NCBI GenBank assembly: GCA_964489525.1
Contig: CAZAYY010000006.1
Location: forward strand, 124,001-188,000
Reading direction: 5' to 3'
DNA: 64,000 bases
From: CAZAYY01 sp964489525
GTDB taxonomy: Bacteria > Chloroflexota > Anaerolineae > Anaerolineales > JABWBV01
The notes beneath the pieces were generated by a model. The model ran no database searches. It saw only the letters and a list, made by a program, of their open reading frames with translations, and had not been told where the DNA came from. Each line of letters opens with the position of its first letter. Positions within the stretch are counted from its first letter, which is position 1. Shown one piece after another: positions 16,387-23,461 of the stretch. Position numbers and translations under genes: made by a program.

Positions 16387-17946
16387 TTGTCTCGACCAGA
16401 TATTGTGATGATTATTTTAGATACCCACCGGGTTGACCGCCTGGGAATGTATGGGTACTCAAAATCAACCTCCCCCAACCTGGATGACTTTGCAAAGGCA
16501 TCATCCCTGTACAAACAGGCAGTTTCCCCAGGTCAGTGGACGATTCCGGCCCACGCTTCTTTTTTCTCGGGTGAATACCCCACCACCCACCGGACGGTGC
16601 AGGGCGATGATGCCCTGCCAGCCAGTTTGAAAACTGCCGCAGAGCACCTGCAAACCCAGGGCTACCACACCCTTGGCCTGTGCAACAACCCTCTGGTGGG
16701 CGTGTTGAACAACGGACTGCGCCGTGGGTTTGATGAATTTTATAATTTTGGTGGGGCCATACCCACCCCGCCGCGGCGCGACACCGAAAAAGCACTGTTC
16801 AGCCTGGCCAAGGTCAGCTCGGTTTTTCGGGACGTACTGCGCCGGGTGTCCGAACCCATCCAGCAGGCGGTGGCGAGTTCAGATAAAGTTTTCCACTTCA
16901 TCCTCAATCCCTTGTTGGTGCCGCTCTGGTCGCGCTATGCCAACTTTAAAGGCAACACCGCTGCCTCGATCCAGGAAGCAATCCATTTTATGGACATCCA
17001 ATCCCGACAGAAAGACCGGGCGCCATACTTTCTTTTCCTTAACCTGATGGGCACCCACCTGCCATACACCCCGCCGCGTCCCTTCACCGAAAAATTTGCC
17101 CCGGTCGTACGCGAAGAACGCCATGCGCAGGACTTCATCCAGGCCTATAATACCCAGGCCATCCGCTGGCTTCTACCGATGGAAGAACCATTTTCCCCAA
17201 TAGAATCCGCTGCCCTGAGCGGGATGTATGACGCTGAAGTGGCCTACCAGGATCACCTGCTCGGCCCGCTGCTGGACCGGCTTTCAGGTCCAGGCGGCAA
17301 AAATACCCTGGTGGTCATCCTTGGCGATCATGGAGAAATGTTGGGCGAACACCTGATCATGGGCCACGGTCTGGGGTTGTATGAAGAACTGGTTCATGTT
17401 CCACTGATCATGCGGATTCCAGAACAAAACCGCGGACAGGTGATCGAACACCCGGTTTCCACCACCCGGCTCTTTCATACCTTACTGGATGCGGGTGGGG
17501 TAAGGCCAAACCTGACCTCTGACACGGAAGAAACCGCCCCTGCAGCGCGTTTCGGCAGCGCATTAACCGGCATGCCAGAGGCCGCCCCCCCACCGGTTTT
17601 CAGTGAAGGCTACCCACCGGTGAACGTAATCAAAATCATGGAAAAAATTACACCGCACCTGCTGGAAACGTTTCACAGCCATGCCACCAACTGGGCAGTA
17701 TACCAGGGCCAACAAAAACTTATCCGGGTTGCTGATGTGAGCGACGAAGTATTCAACCTGGCAAATGACCCAGGCGAACAACAACCCTTGGCTGCTCCCG
17801 CTCTTGAAAGTGAACTACAAACCCACCTGGACGAATTCCTGGTCTGGGCCATCGCCCGTCGCCCGGATAGCAATGGAAAACAGCAGGTCATCGTAGAAGA
17901 TGAAAAACTGCTGGAGCGATTGCGCGGCCTGGGATACATTGAATAA
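16387..17946 (+). CDS. Sulfatase-fold protein lacking the formylglycine motif
   Basis: This is a protein of about 519 residues in the alkaline-phosphatase/sulfatase superfamily. Metal-binding segments are RPDIVMIILDTHRVDRLGMY near the N-terminus and VVILGDHGEMLGEH near residue 320. The position that carries the modified Cys/Ser in true sulfatases (C/S-x-P-x-R) reads WTIPAHASFFSGEYP, with Thr in its place and no Arg. It is therefore probably a phosphodiesterase, phosphotransferase or other hydrolase. TTG at 16387 is preferred because GGAG stands six bases upstream; TTG at 16375 overlaps that site. It sits between the PAP2-like gene and lgt in one transcription direction. Confidence 0.8.
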   Translation: MSRPDIVMIILDTHRVDRLGMYGYSKSTSPNLDDFAKASSLYKQAVSPGQWTIPAHASFFSGEYPTTHRTVQGDDALPASLKTAAEHLQTQGYHTLGLCNNPLVGVLNNGLRRGFDEFYNFGGAIPTPPRRDTEKALFSLAKVSSVFRDVLRRVSEPIQQAVASSDKVFHFILNPLLVPLWSRYANFKGNTAASIQEAIHFMDIQSRQKDRAPYFLFLNLMGTHLPYTPPRPFTEKFAPVVREERHAQDFIQAYNTQAIRWLLPMEEPFSPIESAALSGMYDAEVAYQDHLLGPLLDRLSGPGGKNTLVVILGDHGEMLGEHLIMGHGLGLYEELVHVPLIMRIPEQNRGQVIEHPVSTTRLFHTLLDAGGVRPNLTSDTEETAPAARFGSALTGMPEAAPPPVFSEGYPPVNVIKIMEKITPHLLETFHSHATNWAVYQGQQKLIRVADVSDEVFNLANDPGEQQPLAAPALESELQTHLDEFLVWAIARRPDSNGKQQVIVEDEKLLERLRGLGYIE

Positions 17947-17984
17947 CCCCATCCTTCACACCAGCCCTTTTTTGAGGAGACCCT

Positions 17985-18881
17985 ATGATAGACCCCGTCA
18001 TTTTCAGCATACAACTCACCGACACATTTGCCCTCACCTTCCGGTGGTATGGGCTAATCCTGATGCTTGGTGTGGTGGTCGGTGCCCTGGTTGCCGACCG
18101 CCAGATTGTTAAACGCGGTGGAAAATCGGACTGGATTTGGGATCCGATTATCATCGTAGTTCCGGCAGCAGTCATTGGCGCTCGGGTCTGGTTTGTGCTG
18201 AACAGCATCCTGGGTGGGGGAACCTATTTCACGGATAACCCTGGAAAAATCTGGCGGATTGATGAAGGCGGGCTGCACATTTTCGGTGCCCTGCTGTTTG
18301 GCGGTTTGGCGGCTTATCTCTACACCCGCACCAAAAAAGTGGATTTCCTTCTAATCCTGGATTCAATTGCCCCTGCTCTTTTAATTGCCCAGGCTGTGGC
18401 CCGGCCAGCAAACTATATCAACCAGGAACTCTACGGGCAGCCCACCGGCCTGCCCTGGGGAATTTCAATCCTGCCCGAAAATCGGATGTTTCCCTACAAC
18501 GACCTCCAAGAATTTCCGGAAAGCACCCGATTCCACCCCACGTTTGCCTATGAAATGATTTGGAACTTCCTGGCGGCTGGGTTAATCCTCTGGCTAACAA
18601 AACGCTATGGAAACAAGCTCAAACCCGGTGCAGCGTTTGCCTTGTGGCTGGTGCTGGCCGGGGTGGGCCGGGCAATTATTGAATTCTGGCGCCCCGACCA
18701 ACCTGTCATTCCAGGAACCCTGCTGAGCTATTCCCGGTTAGTCTCGATCCTGATGGCCATTGGCGGAACCTTCTGGCTGCTCGTTCGTTATGAAATCATT
18801 CGAATTCCCAGGCTCTCCCCAGGTCCGGCTGCATACCGCATGCCCACCAGCCGGGCTGCTCTGAGAAAAAGCAAAAAGTAA
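17985..18881 (+). CDS. lgt: Prolipoprotein diacylglyceryl transferase
   Basis: This is a 298-residue Lgt, the membrane enzyme that moves diacylglycerol from phosphatidylglycerol to the lipobox Cys of prolipoproteins. The start MIDPVIFSIQ and FRWYGLILMLGVVVG, then the signature VARPANYINQELYGQPT (normally GR-x-GN-x-x-N-x-E) and GRAIIEFWRP, are all diagnostic. Seven hydrophobic segments fit the family. A GAGGAG site precedes the ATG at 17985. It ends the run with the PAP2-like and sulfatase-fold genes and is followed by two strong hairpins. It would process the lipoproteins at 2339 and 12687. Confidence 0.92.
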   Translation: MIDPVIFSIQLTDTFALTFRWYGLILMLGVVVGALVADRQIVKRGGKSDWIWDPIIIVVPAAVIGARVWFVLNSILGGGTYFTDNPGKIWRIDEGGLHIFGALLFGGLAAYLYTRTKKVDFLLILDSIAPALLIAQAVARPANYINQELYGQPTGLPWGISILPENRMFPYNDLQEFPESTRFHPTFAYEMIWNFLAAGLILWLTKRYGNKLKPGAAFALWLVLAGVGRAIIEFWRPDQPVIPGTLLSYSRLVSILMAIGGTFWLLVRYEIIRIPRLSPGPAAYRMPTSRAALRKSKK

Positions 18882-18907
18882 GGGGATGATTCAACCCGAC
18901 CCCTCTG

Positions 18908-18933
18908 CCCCCGCCCCAAGCTTGGGGCGGGGG
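18908..18933. repeat. Perfect 26-base GC palindrome after lgt
   Basis: Positions 18908-18933 form a perfect palindrome centred between 18920 and 18921 (core CCCCAAGCTTGGGG). It lies 27 bases after the lgt stop, immediately before the terminator hairpin. It has no loop, so it may act as a cruciform, a protein site or part of the transcript end. Confidence 0.7.
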
Positions 18934-18937
18934 GATG

Positions 18938-19000
18938 GCCGGCGTCTTATTCCAGGTGGGTTTTGACCCATCTGGAATAAGACGCCGGCTTCTTTTTTCT
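18938..19000 (+). terminator. Strong rho-independent terminator of lgt
   Basis: A 23-base arm at 18938-18960 pairs with 18967-18989 with one G-T wobble around a 6-base loop, followed by TTCTTTTTT. This is the longest stem of any terminator in the window. The rest of the gap up to panB (about 19000-19170) is AT-rich and holds no recognised gene. Confidence 0.85.
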
Positions 19001-19170
19001 ATCATGTCTTTCTGAAAAAGCGCAGCGATTGAGCAACCTTTCGCCATTCGCAAGCAACCACAGAATTCGCCACCATTCTATCCATATCTATATATTTTTT
19101 ATTTCCGCCATTTTCCTTGATTTAATTTAGTAAATATGCTAATATTAACGAAGATAAATAAATCAAAAAG

Positions 19171-19233
19171 GGAATTTTGACGAACATTATTTATTGGTCA
19201 AATTTCCTGAAGAAGTGATGACATTTGTCACTT
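19171..19233 (+). promoter_or_regulatory. Two dyads upstream of panB, probable operators
   Basis: GGAATTTTGAC (19171-19181) and GTCAAATTTCC (19197-19207) are inverted repeats with one mismatch around 15 bases. Just downstream AAGTGA (19213-19218) and TCACTT (19228-19233) form a perfect dyad with a 9-base spacer, and a second dyad TGACA-TT-TGTCA (19219-19230) is interleaved with it. The second pair abuts the putative -35 box of panB. These look like regulator sites; the regulator is not known. Confidence 0.5.
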
Positions 19234-19260
19234 GTGAAAAACACCAGCTTTCGCTATTGT
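19232..19260 (+). promoter_or_regulatory. Putative panB promoter
   Basis: TTGTGA (19232-19237) and TATTGT (19255-19260) are spaced by 17 bases, about 31 bases upstream of the panB ATG, which has its own AAGGAG ribosome site. The -35 hexamer overlaps the last two bases of the dyad at 19213-19233, so binding there could block or modulate polymerase. Confidence 0.45.
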
Positions 19261-19291
19261 TAAAGTAACCTTCAGAAATAAGGAGCAAAAA

Positions 19292-20146
19292 ATGGCTGAC
19301 AGAAAGAAAGTTACTCTCCCAACCCTGTTTGGCAAGGTGCAAAAAGGCGAACCCATCACCTGGCTCACCTGCTACGACTACCCCACCGCATACCTGCAAG
19401 AACAGGCCGGCATGGATATGATCCTGGTCGGCGACAGCCTGGGCATGACCATGCTGGGGTATGAATCTACCCTTCCTGTAACCATGGAAGACATGATCCG
19501 TCACACCCAGGCTGTCCGGCGAGGTGCACCGAACGTATTCCTGGTGGGCGACATGCCTTACATGAGCTACCAGGCCAGCGTAGAAAGCGCAATTCGCAAC
19601 GCCGGGCGCTTCATGGCAGAAGCCGGCTGCGATGCCATCAAACTGGAAGGCGGCGCAGAAATGGCCGACCGGATTGCCGGCATTGTCCGGGCCGGCATTC
19701 CCGCCATCGGCCACCTGGGTCTGACACCCCAGAGCGTCAGCGCCCTTGGCGGCTTCCGCGTCCAGGGTAAGGGCGCTTTACAAGCCAAGAAAATCATTGA
19801 TGATGCCAAAGCGCTCGAAGAAGCCGGAGCATTCGCCATCCTACTCGAAATGGTGCCCGACCGGGTGTGCGAATTGATCACCGAACGCGCTGATAACTGC
19901 ATCATCATGAGCCTGGGTTCCGGTCCGAAAGCCCACGGCCAACTGCTCATTTACCATGACATGTTTGGTCTCTACCCACGGTTTAAGCCAAAGATGGCCA
20001 AAGTGTTCGGCAATGCCGGGGAGGTTATTTTGAATGGGTTAAAAGGTTACGTCAACGAAGTGACCAACCAGACCTTCCCACAACCCGAAAACTGGTTCGG
20101 AATGAAAGACGAAGAATTCGAAGATCTTAAAAAATTGCTGAAATAA
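19292..20146 (+). CDS. panB: 3-methyl-2-oxobutanoate hydroxymethyltransferase
   Basis: This 284-residue PanB catalyses the first committed step of pantothenate synthesis, adding a hydroxymethyl group from 5,10-methylene-tetrahydrofolate to 2-oxoisovalerate. The beta/alpha barrel motifs are clear: WLTCYDYPTA, MILVGDSLGMTMLGY with the metal-binding Asp, VGDMPYMSY, DAIKLEGG and IPAIGHLGLTPQS. The C-terminal half is also standard (FAILLEMVPDRVCELI). No panC or panD is adjacent; the next gene is an unrecognised protein 29 bases downstream. An AAGGAG site precedes the ATG. Confidence 0.93.
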   Translation: MADRKKVTLPTLFGKVQKGEPITWLTCYDYPTAYLQEQAGMDMILVGDSLGMTMLGYESTLPVTMEDMIRHTQAVRRGAPNVFLVGDMPYMSYQASVESAIRNAGRFMAEAGCDAIKLEGGAEMADRIAGIVRAGIPAIGHLGLTPQSVSALGGFRVQGKGALQAKKIIDDAKALEEAGAFAILLEMVPDRVCELITERADNCIIMSLGSGPKAHGQLLIYHDMFGLYPRFKPKMAKVFGNAGEVILNGLKGYVNEVTNQTFPQPENWFGMKDEEFEDLKKLLK

Positions 20147-20175
20147 CGCACCCAACTAACCCTTCAGGAGCAACC

Positions 20176-21462
20176 ATGAAAGAAGATATTCGCCAACGAC
20201 TCGAAATCCCTGCCGGCGCTCTGGCAGACATTAATGCCGTGCTGCTCGACCCCGACACCCAGCTTGTGAACAACCTGCTGGCTGTTGTGGCCAAATATGG
20301 CACGCCAGAAGAAATCAACGCGAAGGCCACCGAAGCCCGCAAGTTGGATAATTTGCTCGAAAAAGTGGCGCAAACCAAACCCGAATACCTCAAAGACCTG
20401 GAGTGGCTGGTTGAGCAGCGCGACAAAGGTGCGTTCATTTCCATCCCCGAATACCGCCACAAGGTGCTGGGAGAAAAAGCAAACTCCACGGATTTTGCGG
20501 ATGATTTTGCCGTTACCCTCGAGGTCAGCGCCCTACAGTATTTCCCCTGGGTCATCAGCGCTGCAAAAAAAGCGATTGCAGAACAAACCCTGATGCCCGG
20601 CCGCTGGATCCGCGTTCGCAAAATGAAGGAACAGGAAGAAGATGGCGACATTGCCGCCGTGGCTGCTGCCATGCAAATCATCGGTGCCACCTATGTTGAA
20701 ACCCTGGACACCAAAGGCACCGATGGTTCGAACGTCCACCTGGGTGGTCCCGATACGATTACCGGATATTTCGGTGGGGTTGGCCAACCCAACCACTACC
20801 CGCTCAAATGGATTGACGAATTCCTGTACTACTACACCACCTACGGTGTTTACCAGGTGTTGAACATCAACCCTGGGACGGTGTTTGCCGGATACATGCT
20901 GCATAAGCTGGGTGTTAATATCGAGTTCAAGATTTCGGTTTTCATGGGGAACGACAATCCCTTCGCCGGGTTCTGGACGCTGCTGGGTGCAAAGCTGTTC
21001 TCTCGTGCCGATGGCACCAGCCCACTCATTGGCTTCAACTGGAGCAACTCAGTCAACAACGAAACCATGGAAATTACCGCCCAGTTCCGCAAAGCCTGGG
21101 GCTTTGAAGATGTCGTCCGGTTTGAACACCACATCACCGAAACCTATAAAAGCATTGTCCGCCAACCCTACAACCGCCGGGATGAACTGGTGCAGCTTGC
21201 CGGGCATGTGGCCAACATCTCCGCCAAGCATGAAGGCGGTGACCCCGACATTGACAGCACCCGGGCCCACCCCTCCGACATTCTGGATTACTTCCGTGAG
21301 AAGAAGGAAATCATCGCCTCAGGCGACTGGGCCGCGTTGGAAATCAACTTCCTGGATAAATACGACGCCCTCAACCGCACCGCCTGGGCATTAACGGAAA
21401 ACGGTCTTTCGATCATTGCTGCGAAAAACCTGCACAAACAGACCGAACGAGTTTCCGCCTGA
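20176..21462 (+). CDS. Conserved-looking 428-residue protein of unknown function
   Basis: I do not recognise this protein. It is soluble, with no signal peptide or membrane segment. The N-terminal third appears helical (INAKATEARKLDNLLEKVAQ). The middle contains a striking Gly/His-rich stretch at about residues 185-215, with HLGGPDTITGYFGGVGQPNH followed by YPLKWIDEFLYYYTTYGVYQ, which has the look of a conserved active-site region. An aromatic-rich core and the FEHHITETYK segment near residue 315 are further candidates for conserved residues. An AGGAG site precedes the ATG. It lies 29 bases after panB and is closed by a terminator, so it is likely co-transcribed with panB. Codon use looks like that of its neighbours. 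Confidence 0.85.
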   Translation: MKEDIRQRLEIPAGALADINAVLLDPDTQLVNNLLAVVAKYGTPEEINAKATEARKLDNLLEKVAQTKPEYLKDLEWLVEQRDKGAFISIPEYRHKVLGEKANSTDFADDFAVTLEVSALQYFPWVISAAKKAIAEQTLMPGRWIRVRKMKEQEEDGDIAAVAAAMQIIGATYVETLDTKGTDGSNVHLGGPDTITGYFGGVGQPNHYPLKWIDEFLYYYTTYGVYQVLNINPGTVFAGYMLHKLGVNIEFKISVFMGNDNPFAGFWTLLGAKLFSRADGTSPLIGFNWSNSVNNETMEITAQFRKAWGFEDVVRFEHHITETYKSIVRQPYNRRDELVQLAGHVANISAKHEGGDPDIDSTRAHPSDILDYFREKKEIIASGDWAALEINFLDKYDALNRTAWALTENGLSIIAAKNLHKQTERVSA

Positions 21463-21490
21463 ACTGGGCAGTAACCTGTTTAAATCTACC

Positions 21491-21520
21491 ACCCGCCCCC
21501 TGGAAATGGGGGCGGGTTTG
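21491..21520 (+). terminator. Hairpin terminator after the panB operon
   Basis: A 10-base arm at 21491-21500 pairs perfectly with 21508-21517 around a 7-base loop. The T-tract that follows is weak (TTTGT, counting the last base of the stem), so termination may be partial. Confidence 0.6.
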
Positions 21521-21578
21521 TAATCCCTCAGGTCGGAAGCAGAGGTTGATCCAGCAAAATCAACATGTGCTTTTCGAC

Positions 21579-21584
21579 TATAAT
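21579..21584 (+). promoter_or_regulatory. Putative -10 box of the ALDH7 gene
   Basis: TATAAT at 21579-21584 lies about 78 bases upstream of the ATG at 21662. A good -35 hexamer at the normal spacing was not found, so this is a candidate only. Confidence 0.35.
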
Positions 21585-21661
21585 AAAATAGCCTTGAGGC
21601 TCTTCGGTACCCTTCAGCCGGTTGAGCCATATTCAAATATCTACCTTCAGGAGAGTGTTTC

Positions 21662-23185
21662 ATGATGAAATCCGTATTACAAAAACTCCATATTCAGGAA
21701 GTCAACCCTGGCGCCTGCTACGGACCGGACAACTGGATCAGCGACCCAAACGGATCCAAACTCGTCTCGTACAATCCCACAACAGGAGAAGTTTTAGGCA
21801 GTGTGGTGCAGGCCACAGCCGCCACCTACGAATTGGTGATGAAGGAAGCCGATGCGGCCTTCAAAACCTGGCGCAATGTCCCTTCCCCAAAACGCGGTGA
21901 ACTGGTGCGCGACATTGGCAACGCCTTGCGCGAATATCGCGAACCCCTGGGTGAACTGGTCACCCTTGAAATGGGGAAAATTCGCGCAGAGGGTATTGGC
22001 GAAGTGCAGGAAATGATTGACATCTGCGATTTTGCGGTTGGCCTCTCCCGCCAGCTCTATGGCCTGACGATGCACTCCGAACGGGTGAAGCACCGCATGT
22101 ACGAACAGTGGCACCCGATGGGCATCCTGGGGTTAATCACCTCATTCAACTTCCCGGTTGCAGTCTGGGCCTGGAACTCCGCCCTGGCTGCCGTTTGCGG
22201 CGACCCGGTGGTCTGGAAGCCGTCCTCCATGACACCCTTGTGCGCCGTGGCCGTGACGCATATTGCCAATGAAGTTTTGGCAGATCACAACCTGAAAGGC
22301 ATTTTTAACCTCACCATCGGCTCCGGGCGAGACGTGGGCAACCTGATGTTGAACGACAAGCGGCTGCCGCTGATCTCTTTTACCGGCTCCACCCAGGTGG
22401 GACGCGGGGTTTCGGAAACTGTGGCGCGCCGCTTTGGCCGCACCATCCTCGAACTGGGCGGCAACAACGCAATCATCGTCGCCGGGGATGCCGACCTCGA
22501 CCTGGCCACCCGCGCCATTCTCTTTGGTGCAGTGGGCACCGCCGGGCAGCGCTGCACATCCACCCGCCGCATCATTATGCACAAATCCATCGCCCCAGAG
22601 CTGACCAACCGCCTGGTGAACGCCTACAAACAGGTGCGGATTGGCGACCCAATGGACCCCAAGACCCTGATGGGTCCGCTGGTGGTCAACACTTCCGTGG
22701 AAGAAATGTTTGATGCCATCACCAAAGCCAAAGCCGATGGCGGCCAAATCCTCTCCGGCGGCAGCATGCGCCCCGACCTCGGCCCGAACTTTGTTGAACC
22801 CACCATCATCAAAATGCCTGCCCAGACCGAAATTGTCCACACCGAGACATTTGCCCCGGTGCTTTACCTGATGGAATACGAAACCCTGGAAGAAGCGCTC
22901 GAAATGCACAACGCCGTACCCCAGGGCCTCTCCAGCGCCATCTTCACCGACAGCATGCGCAATATGGAAGAGTTTCTCTCAGTCAACGGCTCCGACTGCG
23001 GTATTGCCAATGTCAACATCGGTACCTCCGGCGCCGAGATTGGCGGGGCGTTTGGCGGCGAGAAAGAGACCGGCAACGGGCGCGAATCCGGCTCCGATTC
23101 CTGGCGGCAGTACATGCGCCGGCAGACCAACACCATCAACTTCTCCAAAGATTTACCACTTGCCCAGGGCATTGAGTTCGGATAA
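21662..23185 (+). CDS. ALDH7-family aldehyde dehydrogenase (aminoadipate-semialdehyde type)
   Basis: This is a 507-residue NAD-dependent aldehyde dehydrogenase most like the ALDH7/antiquitin branch, whose characterised members oxidise 2-aminoadipate-6-semialdehyde in lysine breakdown or betaine aldehyde. The marker segment ICDFAVGLSRQLYGLTMHSE is typical of ALDH7. The catalytic Glu is in LELGGNNAI and the catalytic Cys in GTAGQRCTSTRR. The coenzyme fold is intact (SFTGSTQVGRG). AGGAGAG precedes the ATG at 21662 (a second ATG follows directly). It has its own terminator. No other lysine-catabolic gene is adjacent, so the actual substrate is uncertain. Confidence 0.9.
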   Translation: MMKSVLQKLHIQEVNPGACYGPDNWISDPNGSKLVSYNPTTGEVLGSVVQATAATYELVMKEADAAFKTWRNVPSPKRGELVRDIGNALREYREPLGELVTLEMGKIRAEGIGEVQEMIDICDFAVGLSRQLYGLTMHSERVKHRMYEQWHPMGILGLITSFNFPVAVWAWNSALAAVCGDPVVWKPSSMTPLCAVAVTHIANEVLADHNLKGIFNLTIGSGRDVGNLMLNDKRLPLISFTGSTQVGRGVSETVARRFGRTILELGGNNAIIVAGDADLDLATRAILFGAVGTAGQRCTSTRRIIMHKSIAPELTNRLVNAYKQVRIGDPMDPKTLMGPLVVNTSVEEMFDAITKAKADGGQILSGGSMRPDLGPNFVEPTIIKMPAQTEIVHTETFAPVLYLMEYETLEEALEMHNAVPQGLSSAIFTDSMRNMEEFLSVNGSDCGIANVNIGTSGAEIGGAFGGEKETGNGRESGSDSWRQYMRRQTNTINFSKDLPLAQGIEFG

Positions 23186-23225
23186 ACCGAATCACGCCAC
23201 CTGAGGCGCACAATCGTCTTTAACC

Positions 23226-23270
23226 GGGGCTGTTCGAAAAACCAAATTTTCGAGCAGCCCCGCTGCTTTT
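23226..23270 (+). terminator. Terminator of the ALDH7 gene
   Basis: A 15-base arm at 23226-23240 pairs with 23247-23261 with one wobble around ACCAAA, followed by GCTGCTTTT. It stands 40 bases after the stop codon. Confidence 0.75.
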
Positions 23271-23292
23271 GTCAAAATGTCCCCCAGCCCAG

Positions 23293-23332
23293 GTGTCATC
23301 CCCAAATGCGCAGCCGTGAGCGATCTTTTCCA
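23293..23332 (+). repeat. Copy 1 of an intergenic repeat (degenerate)
   Basis: These 40 bases align with 28923-28962 at roughly three quarters identity. Shared blocks are GTGTCATCCC, GCGCAGC and ATCTT. The copy lies in the 276-base gap between the ALDH7 gene and the amylase, in the same orientation as copy 2. It encodes nothing apparent. Confidence 0.5.
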
Positions 23333-23461
23333 CTGCGACCAACGCTGCCGCAGGCTTTGAAAAAAATCATTAACGAAAATTGACATACCGGATGGGCTGA
23401 GATAAGATTACCAAAAACCCCCAATGGGTGGTTCAAAACCTTGTTTTCAGGAGCAGTAAAC

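Noticed and set aside
16387..17946. Calling this an arylsulfatase
   Set aside because: The Cys/Ser-x-Pro-x-Arg formylglycine site is absent (WTIPAHA instead).
23441..23461. The upstream ATG as start of the amylase
   Set aside because: The ATG at 23462 has AGGAG upstream and begins the signal peptide directly; the seven extra residues cover the ribosome site.
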